Shown piece by piece: positions 19,808-28,165 of a stretch of 64,000 nucleotides of DNA. Numbering within the stretch: position 1 is the first letter of the stretch; each line of letters begins with the position of its first letter. Position numbers and translations under genes: made by a program. This DNA is from Chelatococcus albus. GTDB lineage: Bacteria > Pseudomonadota > Alphaproteobacteria > Rhizobiales > Beijerinckiaceae. The notes under the pieces are model-generated. The model had not been told where the DNA came from. It did not search any database and saw only the letters and a list, made by a program, of their open reading frames with translations. The stretch covers positions 186,001 through 250,000 of the forward strand of contig NZ_JASJEV010000007.1 in the NCBI RefSeq assembly GCF_030067675.1, read 5' to 3'.

Positions 19808-20944
19808 CTATTCGGCGGCGGCGAGCAGCACCGGCTCGTCGGTCAGGCTGTAGCGGGTGAAGGCGCGGCAGAGCGCCGGCAGGGGCGCCACCTCCATCAC
19901 CCCCCAGGCCGGCTGCATGACGACCATCGCCACCGTCGCCGAGAGATTGCCGCTCGCGTTGAGGCGCGGCGGCCGGCAGACGGCGTGGGGCGAGAGGAAA
20001 TCGTCGAAGAAGGCGCGCTTGAGGTCCTCGACGGTGAGCTTGCGGCCCGCCTCGTCGAGCAGCTTCTTCACGCGCCAGTCGCGATAGAAGCTCTCCGGCA
20101 CGCTCGGGATGCCCGTGTCCCTGAGCTTGGCGAGCGCCACGGGGCTCACCCAGTGGTTGGCGTGCACGATGAGCCCGTCCTCGGGATAGAGCGGGAAGGC
20201 TTCGTCGGGCGCGCATTCGAAGTCGATGGCGAAGCCCTTCGCCGTCGAGACCATCATGTTGTTGGAGCAGGATTTCGGCGTCGTGGCGATGGCCCGCATG
20301 GCGAAGCCGAGATGCTCCTGCTCCAGCACCTTGCGGCGGATGACGGCGAGCGGCACGCCGGTGCGGCGGTAGTCGCGCTCGGACTCCAGATAGTTGGCGG
20401 TGATCGCGACACCCGCCGCGTTCATGCCGCAACGGCCGAGGCCGCCGGCCTCGACGAAGGTCATGAAGTCCGGCCCGTCGTCGCGGCGCACGCGCAGCAC
20501 CACGGCGGTCTCGGCGCATTCGGCCTTCCAGTCCCAGTTCTGGCCGTGGATGAGCTCGCCCGTGGCGCTGCGCTCGGGCAGGATGACGGCGCCGGTGCAG
20601 CCGTCGTCGAGCTCGTCCTCCTCGGGCCTGTTCTTCTCGAGCCGCGCCCTGGCGATGACCTCGGTGCGGGCGTTGATCATGACGACGTCCTCGAAGGCGA
20701 CGCCGGCGCCCTCGGCGATGCCGCGCATCTCCTCGACGTAATGGGCGCCGAAGGCCTCGATCTCCCGGGCGAACTCGCCGATGAGGCGCGACTTCTCGGC
20801 CGCGTCATAGCCGAGATTCTGAAGCTGGCCGCCGTAGAGCTCCACGCTGCGCTTGACCCGCTCCGGCACGGCTGCACCGTATTGCCGCCCGCGCTCGAAG
20901 GGCGAGCCGGAGACCGAGACGAAGGGGAACGGAGCCGGGGTCAT
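19808..20944 (-). CDS. C45 family autoproteolytic acyltransferase/hydrolase (copy 2)
   Basis: A 378-residue member of the same Ntn-hydrolase family as the gene at 10101. The predicted self-cleavage nucleophile is Cys116 in DDGCTG. It shares EEMRGIAEGAGV, INARTE, HGQNWDW, FVEAGGLGRCG and VHANHWVSP with copy 1. The start at 20944 gives MTPAPFPFVSVSG, with no signal peptide. It is the first gene of a two-gene operon with the second binding protein and is divergent from the GntR gene at 21062. Its likely role is hydrolysis of an imported amide. The two copies probably have different substrate preferences; no substrate can be read from sequence. Confidence 0.85.
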   Translation of the reverse strand: MTPAPFPFVSVSGSPFERGRQYGAAVPERVKRSVELYGGQLQNLGYDAAEKSRLIGEFAREIEAFGAHYVEEMRGIAEGAGVAFEDVVMINARTEVIARARLEKNRPEEDELDDGCTGAVILPERSATGELIHGQNWDWKAECAETAVVLRVRRDDGPDFMTFVEAGGLGRCGMNAAGVAITANYLESERDYRRTGVPLAVIRRKVLEQEHLGFAMRAIATTPKSCSNNMMVSTAKGFAIDFECAPDEAFPLYPEDGLIVHANHWVSPVALAKLRDTGIPSVPESFYRDWRVKKLLDEAGRKLTVEDLKRAFFDDFLSPHAVCRPPRLNASGNLSATVAMVVMQPAWGVMEVAPLPALCRAFTRYSLTDEPVLLAAAE

Positions 20945-20962
20945 GATGCACTGAACCTCGCG

Positions 20963-20990
20963 TGTGTTTTTTGTTTCGTCAAAAAACACA
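20963..20990. promoter_or_regulatory. Long perfect inverted repeat between divergent C45 and GntR genes
   Basis: Perfect 11-bp arms TGTGTTTTTTG and CAAAAAACACA are separated by TTTCGT. The element sits 18 bp before the C45 start and 71 bp before the GntR start in a 117-bp divergent spacer, so an operator is more likely than a terminator. The A/T-run arms stand out strongly from the 70% G+C background. Confidence 0.6.
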
Positions 20991-21061
20991 TTCACAGGCC
21001 TTCCCTGCCCTGTCAACTGCCTTATGTGTGAGTGACGGACCGCAGCCGGACGAAGGAACGC

Positions 21062-21955
21062 ATGACCGTGTCGGGCATCAGCAACCTGCAGGCCGAGATC
21101 GCGCGCCAGATCGTGGCGCTGAGCGCGGAGGAGCAATGGGCGCCGGGCGAGCGTGTGTCGGACGTCGCGCTGGCGAAGAAGCTCGGCGTCTCGCGCTCGC
21201 CCGTGCGCGCGGCCCTCGCCCTGCTCGCCGGGCGCGGCCTCCTCGCCCACGAGCCGGGGCGCGGCTTCGTCCTCGCCCGCCTGCCATCCGGCGAGGACGA
21301 GATGAACGGGGTCGCGCCGCCCTCGGAGATCGAGGATCTCTACATGCGGGTGATGGCGGACCGGGCCGGCGGCGCGCTCGCCGACGAGGTGTCGGAGGCG
21401 GAGCTCGCGGAGCGCTACGGCGCGACGCGCGGGGCGGTGCGCAAGGTGCTCATGCGCTTCGCCGCCGAGGGGCTGGCGCGGCGCCTGCGCGGCCACGGCT
21501 GGGCCTTCACCGAAAGCCTCGACACCGACGAGGCGGTGGCGGAGAGCTACCAGTTCCGCCTCGTCGTGGAATGCGGCGCCCTGCGGCAGCCGGGCTTTCG
21601 CGTCGATCCCGAGCAGCTCGCCAACGTCCGCGCCCAGCAGGAGGCGGTGCTGCGGGCCCCTCCCGCCAGCATCCGTCGCGACCACTGGTTCCGCGTCAAC
21701 GCCCTCTTCCACGAGACGCTGGTGGGCTGGTCGCGCAACCGCTTTCTCGTGCAGGCGGTGCGCCAGCAGAACAACCTGCGGCGCATGACCGAATATGCCG
21801 ACTTCGACAAGCTGAGCGCGGCCCGCATCCACGACGCCTGCGCCGAGCACATCGCCATCCTCGACGCGCTCGCCGACGGCGACGTCGATTTCGCCGAGGC
21901 GCTCCTCCGGCGCCATATCGAGCGGGCGAGCCGCGACCTCGCGGGCGAGGACTGA
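21062..21955 (+). CDS. GntR family regulator with two tandem winged-helix domains and an FCD domain
   Basis: A 297-residue protein starting at the ATG at 21062 with GAAGGAA upstream; a GTG at 21032 is in frame but less well placed. Residues about 8-75 form one winged helix (KKLGVSRSPVRAALALL), and about 95-160 a second (EDLYMRVMADRAGG, AERYGATRGAVRKVLMRF). An FCD-like ligand domain with histidines (NALFHETLVGWSRN, CAEHIAIL) fills the rest. Typical GntR proteins have a single DNA-binding domain in about 220-240 residues, so this one is enlarged. It is divergent from the C45/binding-protein operon and probably regulates it through the 20963-20990 repeat. Confidence 0.82.
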   Translation: MTVSGISNLQAEIARQIVALSAEEQWAPGERVSDVALAKKLGVSRSPVRAALALLAGRGLLAHEPGRGFVLARLPSGEDEMNGVAPPSEIEDLYMRVMADRAGGALADEVSEAELAERYGATRGAVRKVLMRFAAEGLARRLRGHGWAFTESLDTDEAVAESYQFRLVVECGALRQPGFRVDPEQLANVRAQQEAVLRAPPASIRRDHWFRVNALFHETLVGWSRNRFLVQAVRQQNNLRRMTEYADFDKLSAARIHDACAEHIAILDALADGDVDFAEALLRRHIERASRDLAGED

Positions 21956-22339
21956 GCGGCCCCTCCCGCGTCGGCGCGGGGCGCACCCGGCCTCCCACCG
22001 TCACCCCGGAAGCCGCGGCAGCGGCTGTCCGGGGCCCAGAACCGACAACGGTGCGAGCAAGCGCGCGGCGCCCGCAGCGCCTTCTGGTTCACGCGCATCG
22101 GTTCCGGGTCGCGGGCTCCGGCTGCGCCGGCCCCGGGATGACCGGGGAGGGTTCCCGCGCGAGCCTCCCACTGTCACGCGGTTGGCGTGTCCCGCGCGAA
22201 CCTCTCCGGGTCGGCGCCCGGCTCGCGCTCATCCGGCTTGTCGGCCGTCGGCCTCCGCCCCGGGGCCTCACGAACTCCTGACAGACCGCGGACGGCGAGG
22301 GTGTATGATCGCGCGGGCTGTCCAGACGGGATGAGAGCC
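21956..22339. other. 384-bp intergenic region without a gene
   Basis: No gene is supported here. The region follows the GntR stop and precedes the OsmF-type binding protein. Most of it is taken up by a long imperfect inverted repeat (22000-22142). The last 190 bp are G+C rich and should contain the promoter of the transporter operon, but no clear -35/-10 pair is evident. Confidence 0.6.
22000..22142. repeat. Long imperfect inverted repeat, intergenic element
   Basis: The outer ends GTCACCCCGG and CCGGGATGAC are near-complementary. Inner blocks CCGGGGCCCAGAACCGA and GGTTCCGGGTCGCGGG can also pair. This type of foldback element (GTC-ACCCCGG ... CCGGGATGAC) is common between genes in alphaproteobacteria. 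It may fold into a transcript-end structure for the GntR gene. Confidence 0.5.
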
Positions 22340-23263
22340 ATGACGAAGCGACTGATCCACCTCCTCGCCGCCGCCGGGTTCGGGCTTGCGCTTGCGGCCG
22401 GTGGCGCCCAGGCCGCCGACACCATCCGCGTCGGATCGAAGATCGACACCGAGGGCGCCCTCCTCGGCAACATGATCGTCCTTCTCCTGCAGAAGGCGGG
22501 TTTCACCGTCGAGAGCAAGGTGCAGCTCGGGCCGACCAAGATCGTGCGCCAGGCGATTCTCGCCGGCGAGCTCGACGTCTATCCGGAATATACCGGCAAC
22601 GCCGCCTTCTTCTTCAGCATGGAGGACGACCCGGCCTTCAAGAACGCCAGGACGGCCTACGAGAAGGCGAAGACGCTCGACATGGAGAGGAACAAGCTCG
22701 TCTGGCTCAAGCCGGCCCCCGCCAACAACACCTGGGCCATCGCCCTGCGCAAGGACGTCGCCAGCCAGAACAGGCTCAGGACGCTCGACGACTTCGGCAA
22801 GTGGGTGGCCGGCGGCGGGAAGGTCAAGCTCGCGGGCTCGGCCGAGTTCGTCGAGAGCGCGGCCGCCCTGCCCGCCTTCCAGAAGGCCTACGGCTTCAAG
22901 CTCACGAGCGACCAGCTCCTCGTGCTCTCGGGCGGCGACACCGCGGCCACCATCAAGGCGGCGGCGGAAGGCACCTCGGGCGTCAACGCCGCCATGGCCT
23001 ACGGCACGGACGGGGCGCTCGCCGCTGTCGGCCTCGTCGTCATGGAGGATACGAAGGGCGCCCAGGTGGTCTACGAGCCGGCGCCGCTGGTGCGTGCCGC
23101 CGTCATCGAGAAGAACCCGGCGATCAGGGACCTGCTCGAACCGGTGTTCGCCTCCCTGACGCTCGAGACCCTGCAGGGCCTCAACGCCAGGATCCAGGTC
23201 GAGGGCCAGGATGCGAGGGCGGTGGCGCGCGACTACCTGCAGGCGAAGGGCTTCCTGAACTGA
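22340..23263 (+). CDS. osmF: Glycine betaine/choline-type ABC binding protein (OsmF/YehZ family)
   Basis: A 307-residue periplasmic binding protein with signal peptide MTKRLIHLLAAAGFGLALAAGG ending in GAQA; an in-frame ATG at 22331 would add three residues. The mature part begins IRVGSKIDTEGALLGNMIV and contains LDVYPEYTGNAAFF, hallmarks of OpuAC/OsmF quaternary-amine binding proteins. It heads a four-gene cluster whose order and protein lengths (307, 384, 308 and 263) match OsmF-YehY-YehX-YehW. The enterobacterial system imports glycine betaine with low affinity; the ligand here is inferred from family only. Confidence 0.88.
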   Translation: MTKRLIHLLAAAGFGLALAAGGAQAADTIRVGSKIDTEGALLGNMIVLLLQKAGFTVESKVQLGPTKIVRQAILAGELDVYPEYTGNAAFFFSMEDDPAFKNARTAYEKAKTLDMERNKLVWLKPAPANNTWAIALRKDVASQNRLRTLDDFGKWVAGGGKVKLAGSAEFVESAAALPAFQKAYGFKLTSDQLLVLSGGDTAATIKAAAEGTSGVNAAMAYGTDGALAAVGLVVMEDTKGAQVVYEPAPLVRAAVIEKNPAIRDLLEPVFASLTLETLQGLNARIQVEGQDARAVARDYLQAKGFLN

Positions 23264-23345
23264 GAGGAGACGGCATCGTTCTCGTGTTCGTGACGAACTC
23301 CCGCGGGCCCAGCCCGGCGCGCACCGGCCGTGCTGCGCGCGCCAG

Positions 23346-23414
23346 GTGGTCAGCCATGTGGTCAGCCATGTGGTCAGCCGCGTGGTCCGCCGCGTGGTTC
23401 CCCATGTGTTCCCG
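23346..23414 (+). repeat. 12-bp tandem repeat (five units plus a partial)
   Basis: The unit GTGGTCAGCCAT occurs twice perfectly, followed by three diverged units (…CAGCCGC, …CCGCCGC, …TTCCCCAT) and a partial sixth. Because the unit is 12 bp, it stays in frame with the following permease and would read Val-Val-Ser-His repeats if translation began at a GTG at 23346. It occupies the spacer between the binding-protein and permease genes. Confidence 0.85.
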
Positions 23415-23444
23415 GTGCCGGCAATGCCGGCGGATGGCCCGGCC

Positions 23445-24599
23445 ATGATCCGCAACCGCGTGCTCGCCACACTCGTCGCGCTCGGCGTCGTCGGGGCGCT
23501 CGCCTTCGGCTTCGTCGGTTTCGCGCCGAACCGTCTCCTGTCGGGGCGGCCCGTCGCCCTGTGGGACGCCGTCTCGGCGCCGGTCCTGTGGGTCGTCGCG
23601 GCGGCGTGGCTCGCGCTCGCCGCCGCCTCCCTCGCGCCGCCGGGCCGCGGCCGCGACCGGCTCGCGCTCGTCGTGGGCCTGGGGCTCGTCCTCGCCCTCC
23701 TCGCGGGCGCCGGAGAGGCGGCGACCCGCCTCGCCGCGACGGCGCCGTCCCCCTCGGCGCGTACCTCGCTCGGCGCGGGTTTCTGGCTCATGCTCTTCGC
23801 CGCGGCACTCGCCGCCGTCGACGCCCTGCAGCGGCTCGCGGCGGGCATGGCGCTGCGCGCCCTCGCGATCCTGCTCGTCGGCGCGGGGGCCCTGGCGCTG
23901 GCGGCCTCCGGCCAGCTCTCGGAGCTGTCGCTCGCCAAGGAATATGCCAATCGCCGCGAGGTGTTCCTGGCCGAGCTCCTGCGCCACGTCGCGCTGGTGG
24001 CGGGCGCCGTGCTCGTCGCGGTCGCCGTCGGCGTGCCGCTCGGACTTGCGGCGCAGCGCCGGCCGCGCACGGGCGGCATCGTCTTCGGCGCCCTCAACCT
24101 GTTGCAGACGATCCCGTCCATCGCGCTCTTCGGTCTCCTGATCGGGCCGCTCTCCTGGCTCGCGGCGGCGGTGCCGGCGCTGCAGGACCTCGGCGTGCGC
24201 GGCATCGGCGCGACGCCCGCGCTCGTCGCGCTCGTGCTCTATTCGCTGCTGCCCGTGGCGCGGAACACGCAGGCGGGACTTGCCAGCGTCAGCCCCGCCG
24301 TCGTCGAGGCGGCGCGCGGCATGGGGCTGACGCCCGGCCAGATCCTCCTCGGCGTCGAAGTGCCCATCGCCCTGCCGGTGCTCATCTCCGGCCTGCGCAT
24401 CGTCACCGTGCAGGCCATCGGGCTCGCCGTCGTCGCCGCGCTGATCGGCGCGGGCGGGCTCGGCACCTTCGTCTTCCAGGGGCTCGGCCAGAATGCCGTC
24501 GACCTCGTGCTCCTCGGGGCGCTGGCGACGATCCTGCTCGCGCTCGCCGCCGATCTCGGCTTCCAGTTCCTGCTCGGCCTCACCCGGAGGAGCGCATGA
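23445..24599 (+). CDS. yehY: Quaternary-amine ABC transporter permease, YehY type
   Basis: A 384-residue inner-membrane permease. The N-terminal half (about 1-180) has extra hydrophobic helices; the C-terminal half is the OpuBB-like permease domain with LLQTIPSIALFGLL, LVALVLYSLLPVARNT and the EAA loop VEAARGMGLTPGQILLGVEVPIALP. The enlarged N-terminus is typical of YehY rather than of short OpuBB permeases. I chose ATG 23445 (MIRNRVLATLV); ATG 23424 or a GTG in the tandem repeat are alternatives, and no start has a strong ribosome binding site. The stop overlaps the ATPase start. Confidence 0.87.
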   Translation: MIRNRVLATLVALGVVGALAFGFVGFAPNRLLSGRPVALWDAVSAPVLWVVAAAWLALAAASLAPPGRGRDRLALVVGLGLVLALLAGAGEAATRLAATAPSPSARTSLGAGFWLMLFAAALAAVDALQRLAAGMALRALAILLVGAGALALAASGQLSELSLAKEYANRREVFLAELLRHVALVAGAVLVAVAVGVPLGLAAQRRPRTGGIVFGALNLLQTIPSIALFGLLIGPLSWLAAAVPALQDLGVRGIGATPALVALVLYSLLPVARNTQAGLASVSPAVVEAARGMGLTPGQILLGVEVPIALPVLISGLRIVTVQAIGLAVVAALIGAGGLGTFVFQGLGQNAVDLVLLGALATILLALAADLGFQFLLGLTRRSA

Positions 24600-25522
24600 T
24601 CGAGCTCACCCGCGTCACGAAGCGCTACGGCGACAAGGCGGTCGTCGACGATCTGTCGCTCACCGTCGCGCGCGGCGCCTTCTTCGTGCTCGTCGGCCCA
24701 TCGGGCTCCGGCAAGTCGACGACGCTCAAGATGATCAACCGGCTCGTCGGCATCGATGCGGGCGCGATCGCCGTCGACGGCCGCAACGTCCGCGACATGC
24801 CGGCCGAGGCGCTGCGCCGGGGCATGGGCTACGTCATCCAGTCGATCGGCCTCTTCCCGCACTGGACGGTGGCCGACAACATCGCCACCGTCCCGCGCCT
24901 GCTGCGCTGGCCCGAGGCGCGCGTGCGCGCCCGCGTCGCGGAGCTCATCGCCCTTCTGCAGCTCGATGCGGCGGAGGTCGCCCGCAAATATCCGCACGAG
25001 CTCTCCGGCGGACAGCAGCAGCGCATCGGGGTGGCGCGCGCGCTCGCCGCCGATCCGGGCATCGTGCTGATGGACGAGCCCTTCGGCGCGCTCGATCCCA
25101 TCACCCGCGACGCGCTGCAGGGCGAGATCGCGCGCATCCACGCGGCGACGGAGAAGACCATCGTCTTCGTGACACATGACATGGACGAGGCGCTCAGGCT
25201 CGGCACCGAGATCGCCATCCTCGACCAGGGGCGGCTCGTGCAGTGCGGCAGCCCGGCGGACATCCTGCGCAGCCCGGCCAACGACTTCGTCAGGACCTTC
25301 GTCGGCGGCGCCGATTTCGGCCTCCGGCTCCTCGGCGTCACGCGCGTGCGTGACCGCCTGCGGCCGAACGGGGCGCTCGCCGGCCCGCCCGTCTCGCCCG
25401 ACGCCTCGCTCAAGGAGGCCCTGTCGCTCATGATCGCGAGCCGCCGCGACGCCCTGCCCGTGCGCGACGGGGCGGGCCGGTCGCTCGGCGCCGTGCATCT
25501 CGCCGATCTCGCCCGGGCCTGA
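24596..25522 (+). CDS. yehX: Quaternary-amine ABC transporter ATPase with CBS segment, YehX/OpuBA type
   Basis: A 308-residue cytoplasmic ATPase. It has Walker A GPSGSGKST near residue 36, the VIQSIGLFPHWTV Q-loop region, signature LSGGQQQR and Walker B IVLMDEP followed by FGALDP. The C-terminal 55 residues (VSPDASLKEALSLMIASRRDALPVRDGAGRSLG) form a CBS-like half, the part that senses ionic strength in osmolyte importers. The ATG at 24596 overlaps the permease stop and has CGGAGG upstream. Confidence 0.92.
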   Translation: MIELTRVTKRYGDKAVVDDLSLTVARGAFFVLVGPSGSGKSTTLKMINRLVGIDAGAIAVDGRNVRDMPAEALRRGMGYVIQSIGLFPHWTVADNIATVPRLLRWPEARVRARVAELIALLQLDAAEVARKYPHELSGGQQQRIGVARALAADPGIVLMDEPFGALDPITRDALQGEIARIHAATEKTIVFVTHDMDEALRLGTEIAILDQGRLVQCGSPADILRSPANDFVRTFVGGADFGLRLLGVTRVRDRLRPNGALAGPPVSPDASLKEALSLMIASRRDALPVRDGAGRSLGAVHLADLARA

Positions 25523-25525
25523 GCC

Positions 25526-26317
25526 ATGCCGGCAGGGACGACCGACCGCATCCTGCCCACCGCCCCTGCCGAAGGGCAGCGGCGGGCGGCCGTGCTCGCG
25601 AGCCCGCTCGTCTGGCTCGCGCTCGCGCTCGTCGCGCTCGTGCTCTTCATGCCGGCGACGGAGCCGCTGTTCCGCGCTCTCTTCCCCGAGCTCGCGCGGC
25701 CGGTCTACACGCGCGCGAGCTTCCTTGCACTCGCCGTCTCGCACATCGGGCTCGTGGCAGCATCGAGCCTTGCGGCGGTTGTCGCCGGCCTCGCCGCGGG
25801 CCTGTTCGTCACCCGCCGGGCCGGGCGCGAGTTCCTGCCCATCGTGCAGGCGATCGCCGCCATCGGCCAGACCTTCCCGCCGGTCGCCGTGCTCGCGATC
25901 TCGGTGCCGCTCATCGGCTACGGCGCGGCGCCGACCCTCGTGGCGCTGACGCTCTATGGCGTGCTGCCGATCCTCGGCAACACCATCGCCGGGCTCGAGA
26001 CCGTATCGCCCGCGGCACGGGAGGCCGCGCGCGGCATGGGCTTCCCGCCCCTGCGCCGCCTCCTCGAAGTGGAGCTGCCGCTCGCGGCGCCCGTCATCAT
26101 GGCGGGCATCCGCACCTCGGTGATCATCAACATCGGCACGGCAACCGTCGGCTCGACCGTGGGGGCCCTGTCGCTCGGCTCGCCCATCATCGAGGGGCTG
26201 TCCGGCAACAACACCGCCTATGTCGTGCAGGGCGCCGTCGTGGTCGGGCTCCTTGCCATCGTCACCGACCTCCTCTTCGAGCGGCTCGAACGCCGCCTGA
26301 CGCCCGGGCGGCGATAG
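25526..26317 (+). CDS. yehW: Quaternary-amine ABC transporter permease, YehW type
   Basis: A 263-residue inner-membrane permease that starts 3 bp after the ATPase stop. Helices cover about residues 27-45 and 65-95, followed by the OpuBB core IAAIGQTFPPVAVLAIS, LTLYGVLPILGNT and the EAA loop REAARGMGFPPLRRLLEVELPLAAP. It completes the two-permease transporter with YehY. It is the last gene of the operon and converges on the methyltransferase fragment only 3 bp away. Confidence 0.92.
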   Translation: MPAGTTDRILPTAPAEGQRRAAVLASPLVWLALALVALVLFMPATEPLFRALFPELARPVYTRASFLALAVSHIGLVAASSLAAVVAGLAAGLFVTRRAGREFLPIVQAIAAIGQTFPPVAVLAISVPLIGYGAAPTLVALTLYGVLPILGNTIAGLETVSPAAREAARGMGFPPLRRLLEVELPLAAPVIMAGIRTSVIINIGTATVGSTVGALSLGSPIIEGLSGNNTAYVVQGAVVVGLLAIVTDLLFERLERRLTPGRR

Positions 26318-26320
26318 CCG

Positions 26321-26650
26321 TCAGCGCCGCAGGGCGAGGAAGCTCCACGTCACGTCGGCGCGTCCCCGGGCGTCGGTTTGCCCGCGCCCGAGCTCGACCC
26401 CCAGGCCGAGGTCGGCGGCGAGCCTGCGGATCTCGGCCAGGGCGACGTCGAACATGCAGCGCTCCGTGCCGGCGCCGATGTCGAGCACGTCGACGGGCGG
26501 GCGCGGCAGGAGATGCTCGAACGGGCGATGCAGGCCGGCGAAGGCGATGCTCTCGTGCTGCATCGCCAGCCGGTCGGCTTCCTCGGCGTAGCCCTCCGTG
26601 CCCCGCCCGCGGCCATCCTTGTGCATCGCCTGCCCCGCGTTCGGCCCCAC
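26321..26650 (-). pseudogene. SAM-dependent methyltransferase fragment with an internal deletion
   Basis: The 109-residue frame joins two parts of a class I methyltransferase. The first part has ADRLAMQHESIAFAGLHRP and VDVLDIGAGTERC, the SAM-binding motif I. The second has MFDVALAEIRRLAADLGLGVE and GRADVTWSFLALRR, which in full-length relatives lies about 100 residues further on as the C-terminal end. The acceptor-site and motif II-III region is missing, although the reading frame stays open. It cannot form a complete Rossmann fold, so it is probably non-functional. It follows the aldehyde dehydrogenase gene on the same strand. The reading from motif memory is good but not checked by alignment. 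Confidence 0.65.
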
Positions 26651-26665
26651 GATGCCGGATCCCTC

Positions 26666-26697
26666 GTCCCGCCCCTCCCGCGCGGGAGGGGCGGGAC
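26666..26697. terminator. 32-bp perfect palindrome after the aldehyde dehydrogenase gene
   Basis: The arms GTCCCGCCCCTCCCGC and its exact complement meet with no spacer. The palindrome lies 16 bp past the dehydrogenase stop (minus strand) and before the methyltransferase fragment. It can form a very stable hairpin and may end transcription or stabilise the 3' end, but it has no U-tract and could equally be a repetitive palindromic element. Confidence 0.5.
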
Positions 26698-26713
26698 CGG
26701 GAAACGGCCCCGA

Positions 26714-28165
26714 TCAACCGTGCCGGATGGCCACGGTCTTCAGGACCGAGAAGCCGTAGAGGGCCTCGAAGCCCTTCTCGCGCCCGTGGCCCGAGCGCTT
26801 GACGCCGCCGAAGGGCAGTTCCACGCCGCCGCCGGCGCCGTAGTTGTTGACGAAGACCTGGCCGGTGCGGATGGCGCGCGCCATGCGCAGCTGCCGCCCG
26901 CCGTCGCGCGTCCACAGGCCGGCGACGAGGCCGAAATCCGTGCCGTTGGCGATGGCGACCGCCTCGTCCTCGCCGTCGAAGGGGATGACGACCTGCACGG
27001 GGCCGAAGATCTCCTCCTGCGCGAGCTTGTGGTCGTTGGACAGACCGGCGACGAGCGTCGGCCGGACGTAGAAGCCGCCTGCCGGCGCATCGGCCACGAT
27101 GGCGCCCTCGGCCGCGATCGGCAGGCCCTCGGCCCTGGCGATGCCGATGTAGCGCTCGACGATCTCCTTCTGGCGCGCCGAGACGACGGGGCCGACGTCG
27201 AGATCGGCGATGGCCGGGCCGATCTTCAGGGCGCGGTAGCGCTCCGCCATGCGGGCGACGACCGTGTCGTAGACCGCGCGCTCGACGAGGATGCGCGAGG
27301 CGGCCGAGCAGGTCTGGCCGGCGTTCTGGATGCCGGCATTGACAAGGAAGGGGAGCGCTGCATCGAGGTCGGCGTCGGCGAAGACGATCTGGGGCGACTT
27401 GCCGCCGAGCTCGAGCGTCACCGGCACGGCGTTCCTCGCCGCCGCGGTCTGCACGAGAACCCCGGTGCCGACCGAGCCGGTGAAGGACATATGCTCGATG
27501 CCGCGATGGGCGGAGAGCGCCGCCCCCGCCTCATCGCCGAGCCCCGGCACGACATTGAGCGCGCCCTTCGGCAATCCGGCCTCGTCGGCGATGCGGGCGA
27601 AGGCGAGCGCGGTGAGGCAGGCCTCCTCCGCCGGCTTCAGCACGCAGGCATTGCCCATGGCGAGCGCCGCGCCGACGGAGCGGCCGATGATCTGCATCGG
27701 ATAGTTCCACGGCACGATATGACCGGTGACGCCGTGCGGCTCGCGCAGGGTGAGGACCGTGTAGCCCTCCTGATAGGGAATGGTCTCGCCGTGCAGCTTG
27801 TCGGCCGCGCCGCCGTAGAACTCGAGATAGCGGGCGAGCGCCACCGCATCGGCCTTTGCCTGCGTCAGCGGCTTGCCCACGTCGAGCGCCTCGAGGCGGG
27901 CGAGCTCGTCCGCCGCCTCGAGCACGCGGTTGCCCATGCGGGTGAGGATGCGGCCGCGCTCGGTCGCCGAGAGCCGCGCCCATGCGCCGTTGCGGGCCTC
28001 GTGCGCGGCGGCGACCGCATCGTCGATGTCGGCCGCGCCGCCGCGGGCGATGCGGGCGAGCGCGGAACCGTCGGACGGGTTGACGAGCAGGAGGCTCTCG
28101 CCGCCGTGCGGCCGCCGCCATTCGCCGGCGATGAAGACGCGATCGGTCGCGAAGGGGATGGTCAT
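26714..28165 (-). CDS. NAD(P)-dependent aldehyde dehydrogenase
   Basis: A 483-residue cytoplasmic oxidoreductase that oxidises an aldehyde to an acid. It has the cofactor segment VPWNYPMQIIGRSVGAALAMGN, FTGSVGTG, the catalytic glutamate in LELGGKSPQIV and the catalytic cysteine in NAGQTCSA, then EEIFGPV and the C-terminal PFGGVKRSGHGREKG. It is full length for the family. The ATG at 28165 has GGAG 8 bp upstream inside an unusual array of four tandem 14-bp units. It is the last intact gene of the GntR-M20-ABC operon, so it probably oxidises an aldehyde derived from the imported amide or amine. The specific aldehyde is unknown. Confidence 0.9.
   Translation of the reverse strand: MTIPFATDRVFIAGEWRRPHGGESLLLVNPSDGSALARIARGGAADIDDAVAAAHEARNGAWARLSATERGRILTRMGNRVLEAADELARLEALDVGKPLTQAKADAVALARYLEFYGGAADKLHGETIPYQEGYTVLTLREPHGVTGHIVPWNYPMQIIGRSVGAALAMGNACVLKPAEEACLTALAFARIADEAGLPKGALNVVPGLGDEAGAALSAHRGIEHMSFTGSVGTGVLVQTAAARNAVPVTLELGGKSPQIVFADADLDAALPFLVNAGIQNAGQTCSAASRILVERAVYDTVVARMAERYRALKIGPAIADLDVGPVVSARQKEIVERYIGIARAEGLPIAAEGAIVADAPAGGFYVRPTLVAGLSNDHKLAQEEIFGPVQVVIPFDGEDEAVAIANGTDFGLVAGLWTRDGGRQLRMARAIRTGQVFVNNYGAGGGVELPFGGVKRSGHGREKGFEALYGFSVLKTVAIRHG

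Noticed and set aside
23346-23414. Tandem repeats considered as a CRISPR array or iteron origin
   Set aside because: 12-bp head-to-tail units without spacers, in frame with a permease gene, and no replication genes nearby.
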